Of a DNA stretch of 13,013 nt, positions 1-4,253 are shown piece by piece. The DNA comes from CAZAGO01 sp964485045 (lineage in GTDB: Archaea > Nanobdellota > Nanobdellia > Pacearchaeales > GW2011-AR1): contig CAZAGO010000019.1 in the NCBI GenBank assembly GCA_964485045.1, forward strand, positions 1 through 13,013. The letters are read 5' to 3'. The stretch's first letter is position 1, and every line of letters begins with the position of its first letter. The notes under the pieces were generated by a model. That model made no database searches and was not told the origin of the DNA. It saw nothing but the letters and a program-made list of their open reading frames with translations. The position numbers were made by a program, and so were the translations under genes.

Positions 1-114
1 TATGAAAATTCTCCTGAATTTTTATTGGACTTAAGTGCTACCATTATGAAAATTCTCCTGAATTTTTATCCACAGCGAAGCGAGGACTATATGAAAATTC
101 TCCTGAATTTTGTT
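1..114. repeat. Three copies of a ~25-bp palindromic repeat
   Basis: Copies lie at 1-25, 45-69 and 90-111. The first two are identical over 25 bp; the third matches for its first 22 bp. The copies are 44 and 45 bp apart. Each is an imperfect palindrome: an arm ending GAAAATTC, a TCCT loop and an arm starting GAATTTT, able to form a hairpin of about 10 bp. The intervening 19-20 bp differ from each other. The array touches the window edge and may continue to the left. It could be a dispersed extragenic palindromic element. It is too short and too palindromic for an ordinary CRISPR array. Confidence 0.8.
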
Positions 115-208
115 GTTTGGTTATAAACGGCGAAGCTAAGGATTCTACCTTTTGTCTTGTATTCACAGCAAAGGAAGAATAACTAAAATTTAATCTTAAT
201 TTTTTCAT
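44..208 (-). CDS. Doubtful 54-aa ORF running through the repeat field
   Basis: An ORF starting ATG at 208 has a Shine-Dalgarno AGAGGT at 216-221, 7 nt upstream, and a TATA-like TTTATAAA at 279-286. The frame can be extended to a TTG at 298, but the ATG has the better signals. The product has no recognisable domain. Its C-terminal half is the translation of the DNA repeats: NSGEFS appears twice, 15 residues apart, with related SPRFAVD and SSFAVNT segments. Because the period of one interval is 45 bp, the frame survives by chance across two copies. It may be a real repeat-bearing peptide, but a non-coding repeat field with a fortuitous ORF is at least as likely. Confidence 0.25.
   Translation of the reverse strand: MKKLRLNFSYSSFAVNTRQKVESLASPFITKQQNSGEFSYSPRFAVDKNSGEFS
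71..177. repeat. Degenerate GCGAAGC-containing repeats between the palindromes
   Basis: A second repeated motif alternates with the palindromes: CACAGCGAAGCGAG at 71-84, a related GGCGAAGCTAAG at 129-140 and CACAGCAAAGGAAG at 164-177. GCGAAGC occurs exactly at 75-81, 130-136 and again at 329-335. Together with the 25-bp palindromes this suggests a composite repeat unit with older, decayed copies to the right. Function unknown. Confidence 0.5.
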
Positions 209-307
209 TTTTATTACCTCTAATACTAAACAGAATTTCTCTGATAGACTTCTATTCACATTAAAAAATTCTTTTTCCTTTATAAATCTTTCTGCCAAAA
301 AAACAAT

Positions 308-322
308 TTTATCGTCGATAAA
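308..322. promoter_or_regulatory. Perfect 7-bp-arm palindrome, possible operator
   Basis: TTTATCG (308-314) and CGATAAA (316-322) flank a single central T. This 15-bp symmetric site lies upstream of the TATA box of the gene at 384. It resembles a dimeric-regulator operator in form, but no regulator is visible nearby and a short AT-rich palindrome can arise by chance. Confidence 0.3.
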
Positions 323-351
323 TTAAAAGCGAAGCAAAATTAACCGATAGC

Positions 352-360
352 TTTTTAAAA
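352..360 (+). promoter_or_regulatory. TATA box of the 89-aa secreted protein gene
   Basis: TTTTTAAAA is centred at 356, 28 bp before the ATG at 384. This puts the transcription start at or next to the start codon, so the mRNA is probably leaderless. No Shine-Dalgarno precedes the ATG. Confidence 0.6.
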
Positions 361-383
361 TCTCCCTTTTTGATTAAAAGACT

Positions 384-653
384 ATGAATAAATACATATC
401 TCTTGGAATTGTAATGATTTTATTAATGATAATAGGAATTTTTTATGCAAAAAATATTATCGCAAAAGACTATGAAAATGAAAGTCTGATAACAAAAGCA
501 ATATGTAATGAACAAAATTATTGTGAAGACTATGAAATAATTTGCAAGAATAAACAAGTTATTGGATTAAACCCTACAGGAGCAGCAGTTCAATTTTCAG
601 AAAATTGGAAAGACCCAAGAACTAATGAAGAAAGATTAATTGGATGTTCTTAA
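384..653 (+). CDS. Small secreted or membrane-anchored cysteine-containing protein
   Basis: The product is an 89-aa protein of unknown function. Residues 5-22 form a strongly hydrophobic N-terminal segment (signal peptide or membrane anchor), followed by an extracytoplasmic domain of about 60 residues. Four cysteines (C41, C47, C54, C88) could form two disulphides outside the membrane. The segment LNPTGAAVQFSENW and the closing GCS look like a compact folded domain rather than random sequence. I do not recognise a named family. The gene stands alone on the plus strand, has its own TATA box with an apparently leaderless ATG, and ends 33 bp before the convergent L24e gene. Reality of the gene: likely. 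Function: not assignable. Confidence 0.75.
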   Translation: MNKYISLGIVMILLMIIGIFYAKNIIAKDYENESLITKAICNEQNYCEDYEIICKNKQVIGLNPTGAAVQFSENWKDPRTNEERLIGCS

Positions 654-659
654 AAAAAA
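652..659 (-). terminator. Poly-T terminator of the ribosomal operon
   Basis: Eight consecutive T on the minus strand lie about 30 bp after the L24e stop codon, overlapping the end of the convergent gene. Oligo-T tracts are the usual intrinsic terminator in Archaea, so this is a reasonable end for the operon transcript. Confidence 0.45.
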
Positions 660-686
660 TAATTAAAAATAGTTAAAATTATTAGT

Positions 687-872
687 TTATTGCACAACAA
701 CTTTTTCTGAAGCTTTTCTAGACTTAATAACCCATCTCACCTTTCTTCTATTCATAAGCATATTCTTCCTACATTTTGAACTGCACAAATATTTTACAGT
801 TCCATCTTTCATAACAAAAGTTAAACCTTTTGGGATATCATACAATTTTCCACAATAAGAACACTTTGGCAT
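687..872 (-). CDS. rpl24e: Large-subunit ribosomal protein L24e (eL24)
   Basis: A 61-aa zinc-ribbon protein of the large ribosomal subunit. Two CxxC-type pairs are visible: C4 and C7 (CSYC), and C30 and C34 (CSSKC), which bind zinc in this family. The basic C-terminus contains the family-typical block KVRWVIKSRKA. Length matches archaeal L24e (about 60-66 aa). It is the last gene of the L7Ae-S28e cluster. Its ATG comes 2 nt after the stop of the 93-aa ORF, with GAGAGGAG, located inside that ORF, as Shine-Dalgarno; translation is therefore probably coupled. In many archaea L24e directly follows S28e. Here an extra ORF is inserted between them. Confidence 0.97.
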   Translation of the reverse strand: MPKCSYCGKLYDIPKGLTFVMKDGTVKYLCSSKCRKNMLMNRRKVRWVIKSRKASEKVVVQ

Positions 873-874
873 TT

Positions 875-1156
875 TTAGTATCTCCTCTCTGTCTTATCTT
901 TAAGTTTAAAAGTAAAGATATTATACTTTTTTCCATTAGAAGGAACATGCTTTAATAGAGCAATATCAACCAATTGGAGAGAAGGAAAAGATTCTTTTGA
1001 TATTTTGCTTATTGCCTGAAAATAATCTTCTCCAGAAACCGCAAGAAAAGAATACTTATTTTCTCCAGTAACTCTTTTACTTTTTTCCTTTAAGACTAAA
1101 GAAGTTTGAAGTTCTTTCAATTCATTCATTACAGTCATTTCAACTAAATTTTTCAT
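875..1156 (-). CDS. Unknown 93-aa protein encoded inside the ribosomal operon
   Basis: I do not recognise this protein. It is 93 aa, soluble-looking, with no membrane segment and no cysteine pair. A charged N-terminal helix-like stretch (residues 8-30) is followed by alternating hydrophobic and polar residues, and the last 20 residues are rich in Lys and Arg, as in RNA-binding proteins. It lies between S28e (23 bp upstream) and L24e (2 bp downstream, whose Shine-Dalgarno lies in this gene), so it is almost certainly co-transcribed and probably translation-coupled with L24e. No clear Shine-Dalgarno precedes its ATG; M7 or M10 are alternative starts. A ribosome-associated role is suggested only by context. 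Confidence 0.75.
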   Translation of the reverse strand: MKNLVEMTVMNELKELQTSLVLKEKSKRVTGENKYSFLAVSGEDYFQAISKISKESFPSLQLVDIALLKHVPSNGKKYNIFTFKLKDKTERRY

Positions 1157-1179
1157 TTTATTTATTTTACAAATATATT

Positions 1180-1473
1180 TTAAGTATAAGCCCCCTTTGT
1201 TATTTTTGAACGTATTTTTCTTGCTTCAATTTCTGTTTCTCTAAGCATAAGAACGTCCCCTGCTCTTATTGGTCCTTTTACATTCCTTCTCATAGAACGT
1301 CCTTGATCCTTTCCTGCTTGAACAAGACATCTAACCTGAGTAATTTCTCCTCTGAATCCAGTTCTTCCAATAACTGCTTCTACAACTGCTGGAACAACTT
1401 CTCCAAGAATCCTATCGCTCGCCCTAGCTGGTTTTTGCTGCCCCTGTTCCTTTTTCTTTTGATCCTTTGCCAT
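1180..1473 (-). CDS. rps28e: Small-subunit ribosomal protein S28e (eS28)
   Basis: A 97-aa protein with the complete S28e core: GRTGFRGEITQVRC around residues 36-49 and RNVKGPIRAGD followed by LMLRETE at about residues 63-82, an OB-fold protein of the small subunit head. The family is usually about 70-75 aa. The extra length here is an N-terminal extension of about 25 residues, rich in Lys and Gln (MAKDQKKKEQ...). The ATG lies 12 bp after the L7Ae stop, with no obvious Shine-Dalgarno. A later start is not supported because the next in-frame Met is inside the core. L7Ae-S28e adjacency is a conserved archaeal arrangement. Confidence 0.97.
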   Translation of the reverse strand: MAKDQKKKEQGQQKPARASDRILGEVVPAVVEAVIGRTGFRGEITQVRCLVQAGKDQGRSMRRNVKGPIRAGDVLMLRETEIEARKIRSKITKGAYT

Positions 1474-1485
1474 TTTATTCAGAAA

Positions 1486-1788
1486 TTATTTTAAAGAAGA
1501 AATTTCTGCTTCTGCATCACCAGAATTTATAACCACGACAGAAGAAGCTGAAACGGGTATTCCAACAGAAATTCCAAGTTTTTGTTTACTATCTACTTCC
1601 ATACAAGGAACTTTTTTTTCTTTGCACAAAAGAGGCAAGTGTTGAACAATTTCTTTTGGTTCTACATCGCTAGCATAAACAACTAATTTGGCTGTTCCTC
1701 TCTCTATAGCTTTCGTAACTTCATTAGTTCCTTTTTCAACTTTTCCAGTTTTTCTTGCTTTTTCGATTATTTGATATGCGTCAGCCAT
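1486..1788 (-). CDS. rpl7ae: Ribosomal protein L7Ae (eL8), kink-turn-binding
   Basis: A 100-aa member of the L7Ae/L30e/S12e/Gadd45 RNA-binding family. In archaea it is both a 50S protein and the core kink-turn binder of box C/D and H/ACA sRNPs and RNase P. The RNA-contacting block KGTNEVTKAIERG (about residues 19-31) and the later loop GIPVSASSVVV are intact, as is VEPKEIVQHLPLLC. It is somewhat shorter than the usual 115-125 aa, mainly at the N-terminus. An AAGGA Shine-Dalgarno (1797-1801) lies 8 nt before the ATG. It is the first gene of the operon, behind a leader of about 60 nt that contains a kink-turn candidate (1826-1851), so autoregulation is plausible. Confidence 0.98.
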   Translation of the reverse strand: MADAYQIIEKARKTGKVEKGTNEVTKAIERGTAKLVVYASDVEPKEIVQHLPLLCKEKKVPCMEVDSKQKLGISVGIPVSASSVVVINSGDAEAEISSLK

Positions 1789-1801
1789 TTTATTTTTCCT
1801 T

Positions 1802-1848
1802 CGATAAAGAACGAATAAAAAGAGAATCCTCCCTTCGATCGTTCATCG
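1802..1848 (-). promoter_or_regulatory. Alternative long hairpin in the L7Ae leader
   Basis: On the minus strand CGAU plus GAACGA (1839-1848) can pair with UCGUUC (1809-1814) and, after a UUU bulge, AUCG (1802-1805). This gives about 10 bp. The apical part, with GGGAG and CUCUU, can form an inner stem. The fold uses the same bases as the kink-turn candidate, so the two exclude each other. Its base abuts the Shine-Dalgarno at 1797-1801, which makes a two-state leader conceivable. Confidence 0.4.
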
Positions 1849-1851
1849 GAT
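1826..1851 (-). promoter_or_regulatory. Candidate kink-turn in the L7Ae mRNA leader
   Basis: Reading the minus-strand RNA 5' to 3': AUCC (1848-1851) pairs with GGAU (1826-1829). A three-nucleotide bulge GAU (1845-1847) follows the first arm and has the preferred U at its third position. Tandem sheared pairs can form between GA (1843-1844) and GA (1830-1831). An A-G and then a C-G pair (1841-1842 with 1832-1833) close a 7-nt loop, GAUCGAA. This is the layout of a kink-turn, the ligand of L7Ae, placed directly before the L7Ae gene. Weak points: the non-canonical stem is very short, and the first arm can pair elsewhere. Confidence 0.5.
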
Positions 1852-1872
1852 AAAACTAAGTGATAAAATAGG

Positions 1873-1880
1873 TTTATAAA
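1873..1880 (-). promoter_or_regulatory. TATA box of the L7Ae operon
   Basis: TTTATAAA centred at 1876.5 predicts transcription starting near 1850, that is, at the first arm of the kink-turn candidate, about 60 nt before the L7Ae ATG. An A-rich stretch (AATCAAAAC) upstream could serve as BRE. Being a palindrome, the box could also fire rightward, towards about 1903. Confidence 0.6.
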
Positions 1881-1902
1881 AGTTTTGATTATCAAGGCCT
1901 TG

Positions 1903-1971
1903 TTTAATGAGCAGTCGCTGTTTAAAAAGCAGGATAGAAATATGTGAAAAGAAATAATTAGTGTTTTTTTC
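1903..1971 (+). ncRNA. Possible small divergent transcript (speculative)
   Basis: If the palindromic TATA at 1873-1880 also fires rightward, a transcript would begin near 1903 and meet seven consecutive T at 1964-1970, giving about 65 nt. The segment includes a small CAG-TCG-CTG hairpin and a 16-codon ORF (ATG at 1907). I see no box C/D or H/ACA signature. The end overlaps the stop of the gene on the other strand. Low support. Confidence 0.15.
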
Positions 1972-2212
1972 TATTTCGTAACCAAAAAGAAATACCACTA
2001 GATATAAGAAAAGTTATTATAATTTTCATTAATATTCCTGACCAAAAATTTGTTGGAAGAAATTCCATAATAATAAGGAGAATCCCCACCACAATTACAA
2101 GAATACTTAGATATTTTGCCTCTTTAAAATATTCTTCCATTTTATAAAATAATAAATATAATCTAGTTAATAAATATTGTTCTTTAATTTCTTTGTTTAA
2201 AAAGTAAGACAA
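1958..2212 (-). CDS. Small membrane protein with two transmembrane segments
   Basis: An 84-aa protein of unknown function. An N-terminal cytoplasmic-looking stretch with Glu and Lys (about 30 residues) is followed by two hydrophobic segments, roughly residues 34-52 and 59-77, separated by a short PTNFWSG loop, and a basic tail (RNRKKH). Positive charges at the end suggest that the C-terminus is inside. The assumed start is a TTG at 2210-2212. A TATA box (TTTATATT, 2254-2261) about 45 bp upstream gives a leader of about 20 nt with only a weak GAAG motif; ATG at residue 25 is an alternative start. Neighbouring genes give no functional hint. Confidence 0.55.
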   Translation of the reverse strand: MSYFLNKEIKEQYLLTRLYLLFYKMEEYFKEAKYLSILVIVVGILLIIMEFLPTNFWSGILMKIIITFLISSGISFWLRNRKKH

Positions 2213-2253
2213 TTTATTAACTTCTTAAACAAAGCCGCTTATCAAAAATTTTT

Positions 2254-2261
2254 AATATAAA
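2254..2261 (-). promoter_or_regulatory. TATA box of the 84-aa membrane protein gene
   Basis: TTTATATT on the minus strand, centred about 45 bp upstream of the TTG start, predicts transcription from about 2231. It lies just beyond the stop-side of the 222-aa gene, so the two minus-strand genes probably have separate promoters. Confidence 0.4.
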
Positions 2262-2267
2262 CCACAT

Positions 2268-2936
2268 TTAATAATTCTGATAAAACCAAGGTTTACCCCT
2301 TCTAGAACTCATAAAATCTTCAAAGCCAAAACCCGCAACTTTAGAATAAGCTTCTTTAAAATTTATAGAAGGATAAACATTTGTTCTAAAAGAGGGAATC
2401 TTAATACGAGAATTAAAAAAATCAGTTAAATCTTCATCAATTAAAACGTCTAATCCTCTTTCATATCCTTCTCGAGCAAGTTTACTAACACAATCCCAAA
2501 CCATATACCCTCCAACTCTTAAATGATCACAGTCACCTATTTCATTAATCAGCTTAGAAAAATTAGGATATTCGGATAACTCATTTTTTTCTTTATAATT
2601 CACTCCCGAAAGAATAATTTTATCCTTCGAAAAAGTTTCTACATATTGAGAAACTGGCGCATTATTCAAACTAACCCAATTAATCTGGAAATTTTCTTTT
2701 CTATACCTTTCGTTAACACATTTATTAAAAACTCTAAAGTAATTAGGAAGATATCTAAAAAATTTTTCTTTCAATGCTTTTTCCTTTAAATCTTTTTTTT
2801 CAAATTCATCTTTTGCTTTCAAGAGTGTAGAAGACCACCTTTTTTTCCAAGAAGGGCAATTCCAACTATAAGAGCCATTCATAATTTCAACTGAAAAATG
2901 AAAATTATCTGGAAATAAAAAGACAAATTTTTTCAT
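2268..2936 (-). CDS. Unknown 222-aa protein, faint isochorismatase-like segment
   Basis: I cannot name this protein. It is soluble, 222 aa, with no signal peptide or membrane segment. The C-terminal half contains VGGYMVWDCVSK (about residues 141-152) followed by AREGYERGLDVLIDEDLT. This resembles the GxxxxxCV...A......G..V..D segment around the catalytic cysteine of isochorismatase-type cysteine hydrolases, and an early FPDNF (residues 8-12) could stand for their N-terminal Asp motif. The middle part is Lys-rich and does not obviously fit, so this is only a hint. The gene has an ideal TATA box 25.5 bp before the ATG and appears leaderless. Its promoter sits next to the kae1-derived repeat array. 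Confidence 0.8.
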   Translation of the reverse strand: MKKFVFLFPDNFHFSVEIMNGSYSWNCPSWKKRWSSTLLKAKDEFEKKDLKEKALKEKFFRYLPNYFRVFNKCVNERYRKENFQINWVSLNNAPVSQYVETFSKDKIILSGVNYKEKNELSEYPNFSKLINEIGDCDHLRVGGYMVWDCVSKLAREGYERGLDVLIDEDLTDFFNSRIKIPSFRTNVYPSINFKEAYSKVAGFGFEDFMSSRRGKPWFYQNY

Positions 2937-2957
2937 ATTGCCCTATTTCAAAAAGAA

Positions 2958-2965
2958 TTTATAAA
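2958..2965 (-). promoter_or_regulatory. TATA box of the 222-aa gene
   Basis: TTTATAAA centred at 2961.5, 25.5 bp from the ATG at 2936, predicts a leaderless transcript. Only a few bases separate it from the leftmost partial copy of the 76-bp repeat. Confidence 0.65.
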
Positions 2966-2973
2966 ACTTACTT

Positions 2974-3241
2974 TTTCCAAGTCACATTTACTTCATCTGN
3001 NNNNNNNNNNNNNNNNNNNNNNNNNNNNNNNNNNNNNNNNNNNNNNNNNNNNNNNNNNNNNNNNNNNNNNNNNNNNNNNNNNNNNNNNNNNNNNNNNNNG
3101 CTGAAAATTTCAGTGGATTCAGCTATGCAGAACAACTTATTTCCAAGTCACATTCACTTCATCTGCTCTTCCAGAGCTGAAAATTTCAGTGGATTCAGCT
3201 ATGCAGAACAACTTATTTCCAAGTCACATTTACTTCATCTG
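2974..3241. repeat. 76-bp tandem repeat derived from the kae1 3' end, interrupted by the gap
   Basis: One full unit (3100-3175) is followed by a second (from 3176) whose first 55 bp are identical. The second unit includes the real end of kae1 and departs from the first after about 3241. To the left of the gap, 2974-2999 repeats 26 bp identical to 3216-3241. Each unit contains, on the minus strand, the last kae1 codons (DEVNVTWK) and a stop. Units differ at GTG versus GTA and GCA versus ACA. The unit also contains a CTGAAA/TTTCAG hairpin. If the array is continuous, the missing length should be 10 + 76n bp. Confidence 0.9.
3000..3099. other. Assembly gap (100 N)
   Basis: Exactly 100 N, the conventional placeholder for a gap of unknown length. 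Both flanks are copies of the same 76-bp repeat, so the gap is most likely the part of the array that short reads could not resolve. Confidence 0.95.
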
Positions 3242-4202
3242 TTCTTTGTCTTGGTAGTATATCTAATTCTTGTGCCTCTTTATTAGAATAGTTTATTCCT
3301 GAATTAAATTCTATCTCTCCTAAAAAGGCAATCATTGCAGCATTATCTACAAGCAAAGAATTTGGAGGAACAAATAATTTAGCTCCTCGTTCTTCACACA
3401 TAATTCTGCACATCTCTTGAAGACGGGTATTGCAAGCAACACCTCCCCCAAGAAGAAGTTCATTTTTTCCCGTATGCGCAAGCGCTCTTTCCGCAGTTTC
3501 AACAAGCATTGCAAAAACAGTCTCTTGAGTAGAATAAGCCAAATCTTTTAAATTATATTTTTTAGAATCAATCTTTTGTTTAAGATTAGTTAAAATTCCT
3601 GAAAGAGCTATATCCATACCCTTTACTTTATATGGAAGTTCTATGTAAGTTTTTCCTTCACTGGCAAGTTTCTGTATAATTGGTCCTCCAGGAAAACCAA
3701 TTTCAGCATATCTCGCAAAAGTATCAATAAAATTTCCAACTCCTAAATCGAGAGTTTCACCAAAGATACGATACTTTCCAGAGGCGTATGCAATTATTTG
3801 AGTATTCGCACCAGAAGTATAAAGCATTACTGGCTCTTTCGCACCGGTAATCTTTCCTATTTCAAGATGAGCAATACAGTGGTTAACAGGAACTAGAGGT
3901 TTATTCAGTTTTAAATTTAATTTTTTAGCAAACCTAATTCCTTGCAATAAACACGGAGCTAGCCCCGGTCCCTGAGAAAAAGCAATTGCATCAATTTGTC
4001 CTTCATCTATATTTGCTTCTCTTAAGGATTCCAAATATATTCTTTCACAATTATCTGCATGATGTTTAGCAGCATCGATAGGAATTATTCCTCCTCTCTC
4101 TGTAGTGTAAGATTTTTTAACATTAGATAAAACTTTTTCATTTTCAACAATTCCAATACCAAAAGTATGAGCTGTACTTTCAATTCCTAAGACTATTACC
4201 AT
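3213..4202 (-). CDS. kae1: tRNA N6-threonylcarbamoyladenosine synthase Kae1 (TsaD family)
   Basis: A 329-aa, full-length Kae1, the catalytic subunit of the archaeal KEOPS complex. It transfers threonylcarbamoyl from its adenylate to A37 of ANN-decoding tRNAs. Visible motifs are the N-terminal nucleotide loop GIESTAHTFGIG (6-17), metal ligands H108 and H112 (NHCIAHLE), TSGANTQ (129-135), LDLGVGNFID (151-160), FPGGP (170-174), GGGVACNTRLQ (252-262) and D286 in VDNAAMIA. The C-terminus RTDEVNVTWK is family-typical. It is not fused to the Bud32 kinase, which is also not adjacent. The start is fixed by a TATA box 24.5 bp upstream, shared with the divergent nucleotidyltransferase. The last codons are repeated downstream in the 76-bp array. 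Confidence 0.98.
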   Translation of the reverse strand: MVIVLGIESTAHTFGIGIVENEKVLSNVKKSYTTERGGIIPIDAAKHHADNCERIYLESLREANIDEGQIDAIAFSQGPGLAPCLLQGIRFAKKLNLKLNKPLVPVNHCIAHLEIGKITGAKEPVMLYTSGANTQIIAYASGKYRIFGETLDLGVGNFIDTFARYAEIGFPGGPIIQKLASEGKTYIELPYKVKGMDIALSGILTNLKQKIDSKKYNLKDLAYSTQETVFAMLVETAERALAHTGKNELLLGGGVACNTRLQEMCRIMCEERGAKLFVPPNSLLVDNAAMIAFLGEIEFNSGINYSNKEAQELDILPRQRTDEVNVTWK

Positions 4203-4222
4203 TAATTTATTCTACCCCTATA

Positions 4223-4230
4223 TTTATAAA
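4223..4230. promoter_or_regulatory. Shared symmetric TATA box, kae1 / nucleotidyltransferase
   Basis: The palindrome TTTATAAA is centred at 4226.5. It lies 24.5 bp from the kae1 ATG (4202, minus) and 27.5 bp from the plus-strand ATG at 4254. Only 51 bp separate the two starts, so one TBP site probably serves two divergent, leaderless transcripts. A second box (TTTATAAAAA, 4240-4249) lies too close to 4254 to drive it. Confidence 0.6.
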
Positions 4231-4253
4231 ATATTATGCTTTATAAAAAAATT

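Noticed and set aside
1..114. A CRISPR array made of the 25-bp repeats
   Set aside because: Only three copies, spacers of 19-20 bp, strong palindromes, third copy truncated, and no cas genes in the window.
1303..1494. Plus-strand ORF of 63 codons
   Set aside because: Antisense shadow of S28e with Ser/Asn-rich low-complexity translation and no promoter.
1903..1971. Box C/D sRNA next to L7Ae
   Set aside because: No convincing RUGAUGA and CUGA pair with proper spacing; kept only as a low-confidence transcript.
3100..3290. A plus-strand reading frame through the 76-bp repeats
   Set aside because: The 76-bp period is not a multiple of three, so each unit is read in a different frame; there is no start or promoter.
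3213..4202. Kae1-Bud32 fusion
   Set aside because: The frame ends right after the Kae1 C-terminus and no kinase motifs follow; the unresolved gap lies in repeats and is not expected to hide a kinase gene.
4236..4253. Upstream ATG for the nucleotidyltransferase
   Set aside because: It is only about 10 bp from the TATA centre, and the added residues precede the usual family start.
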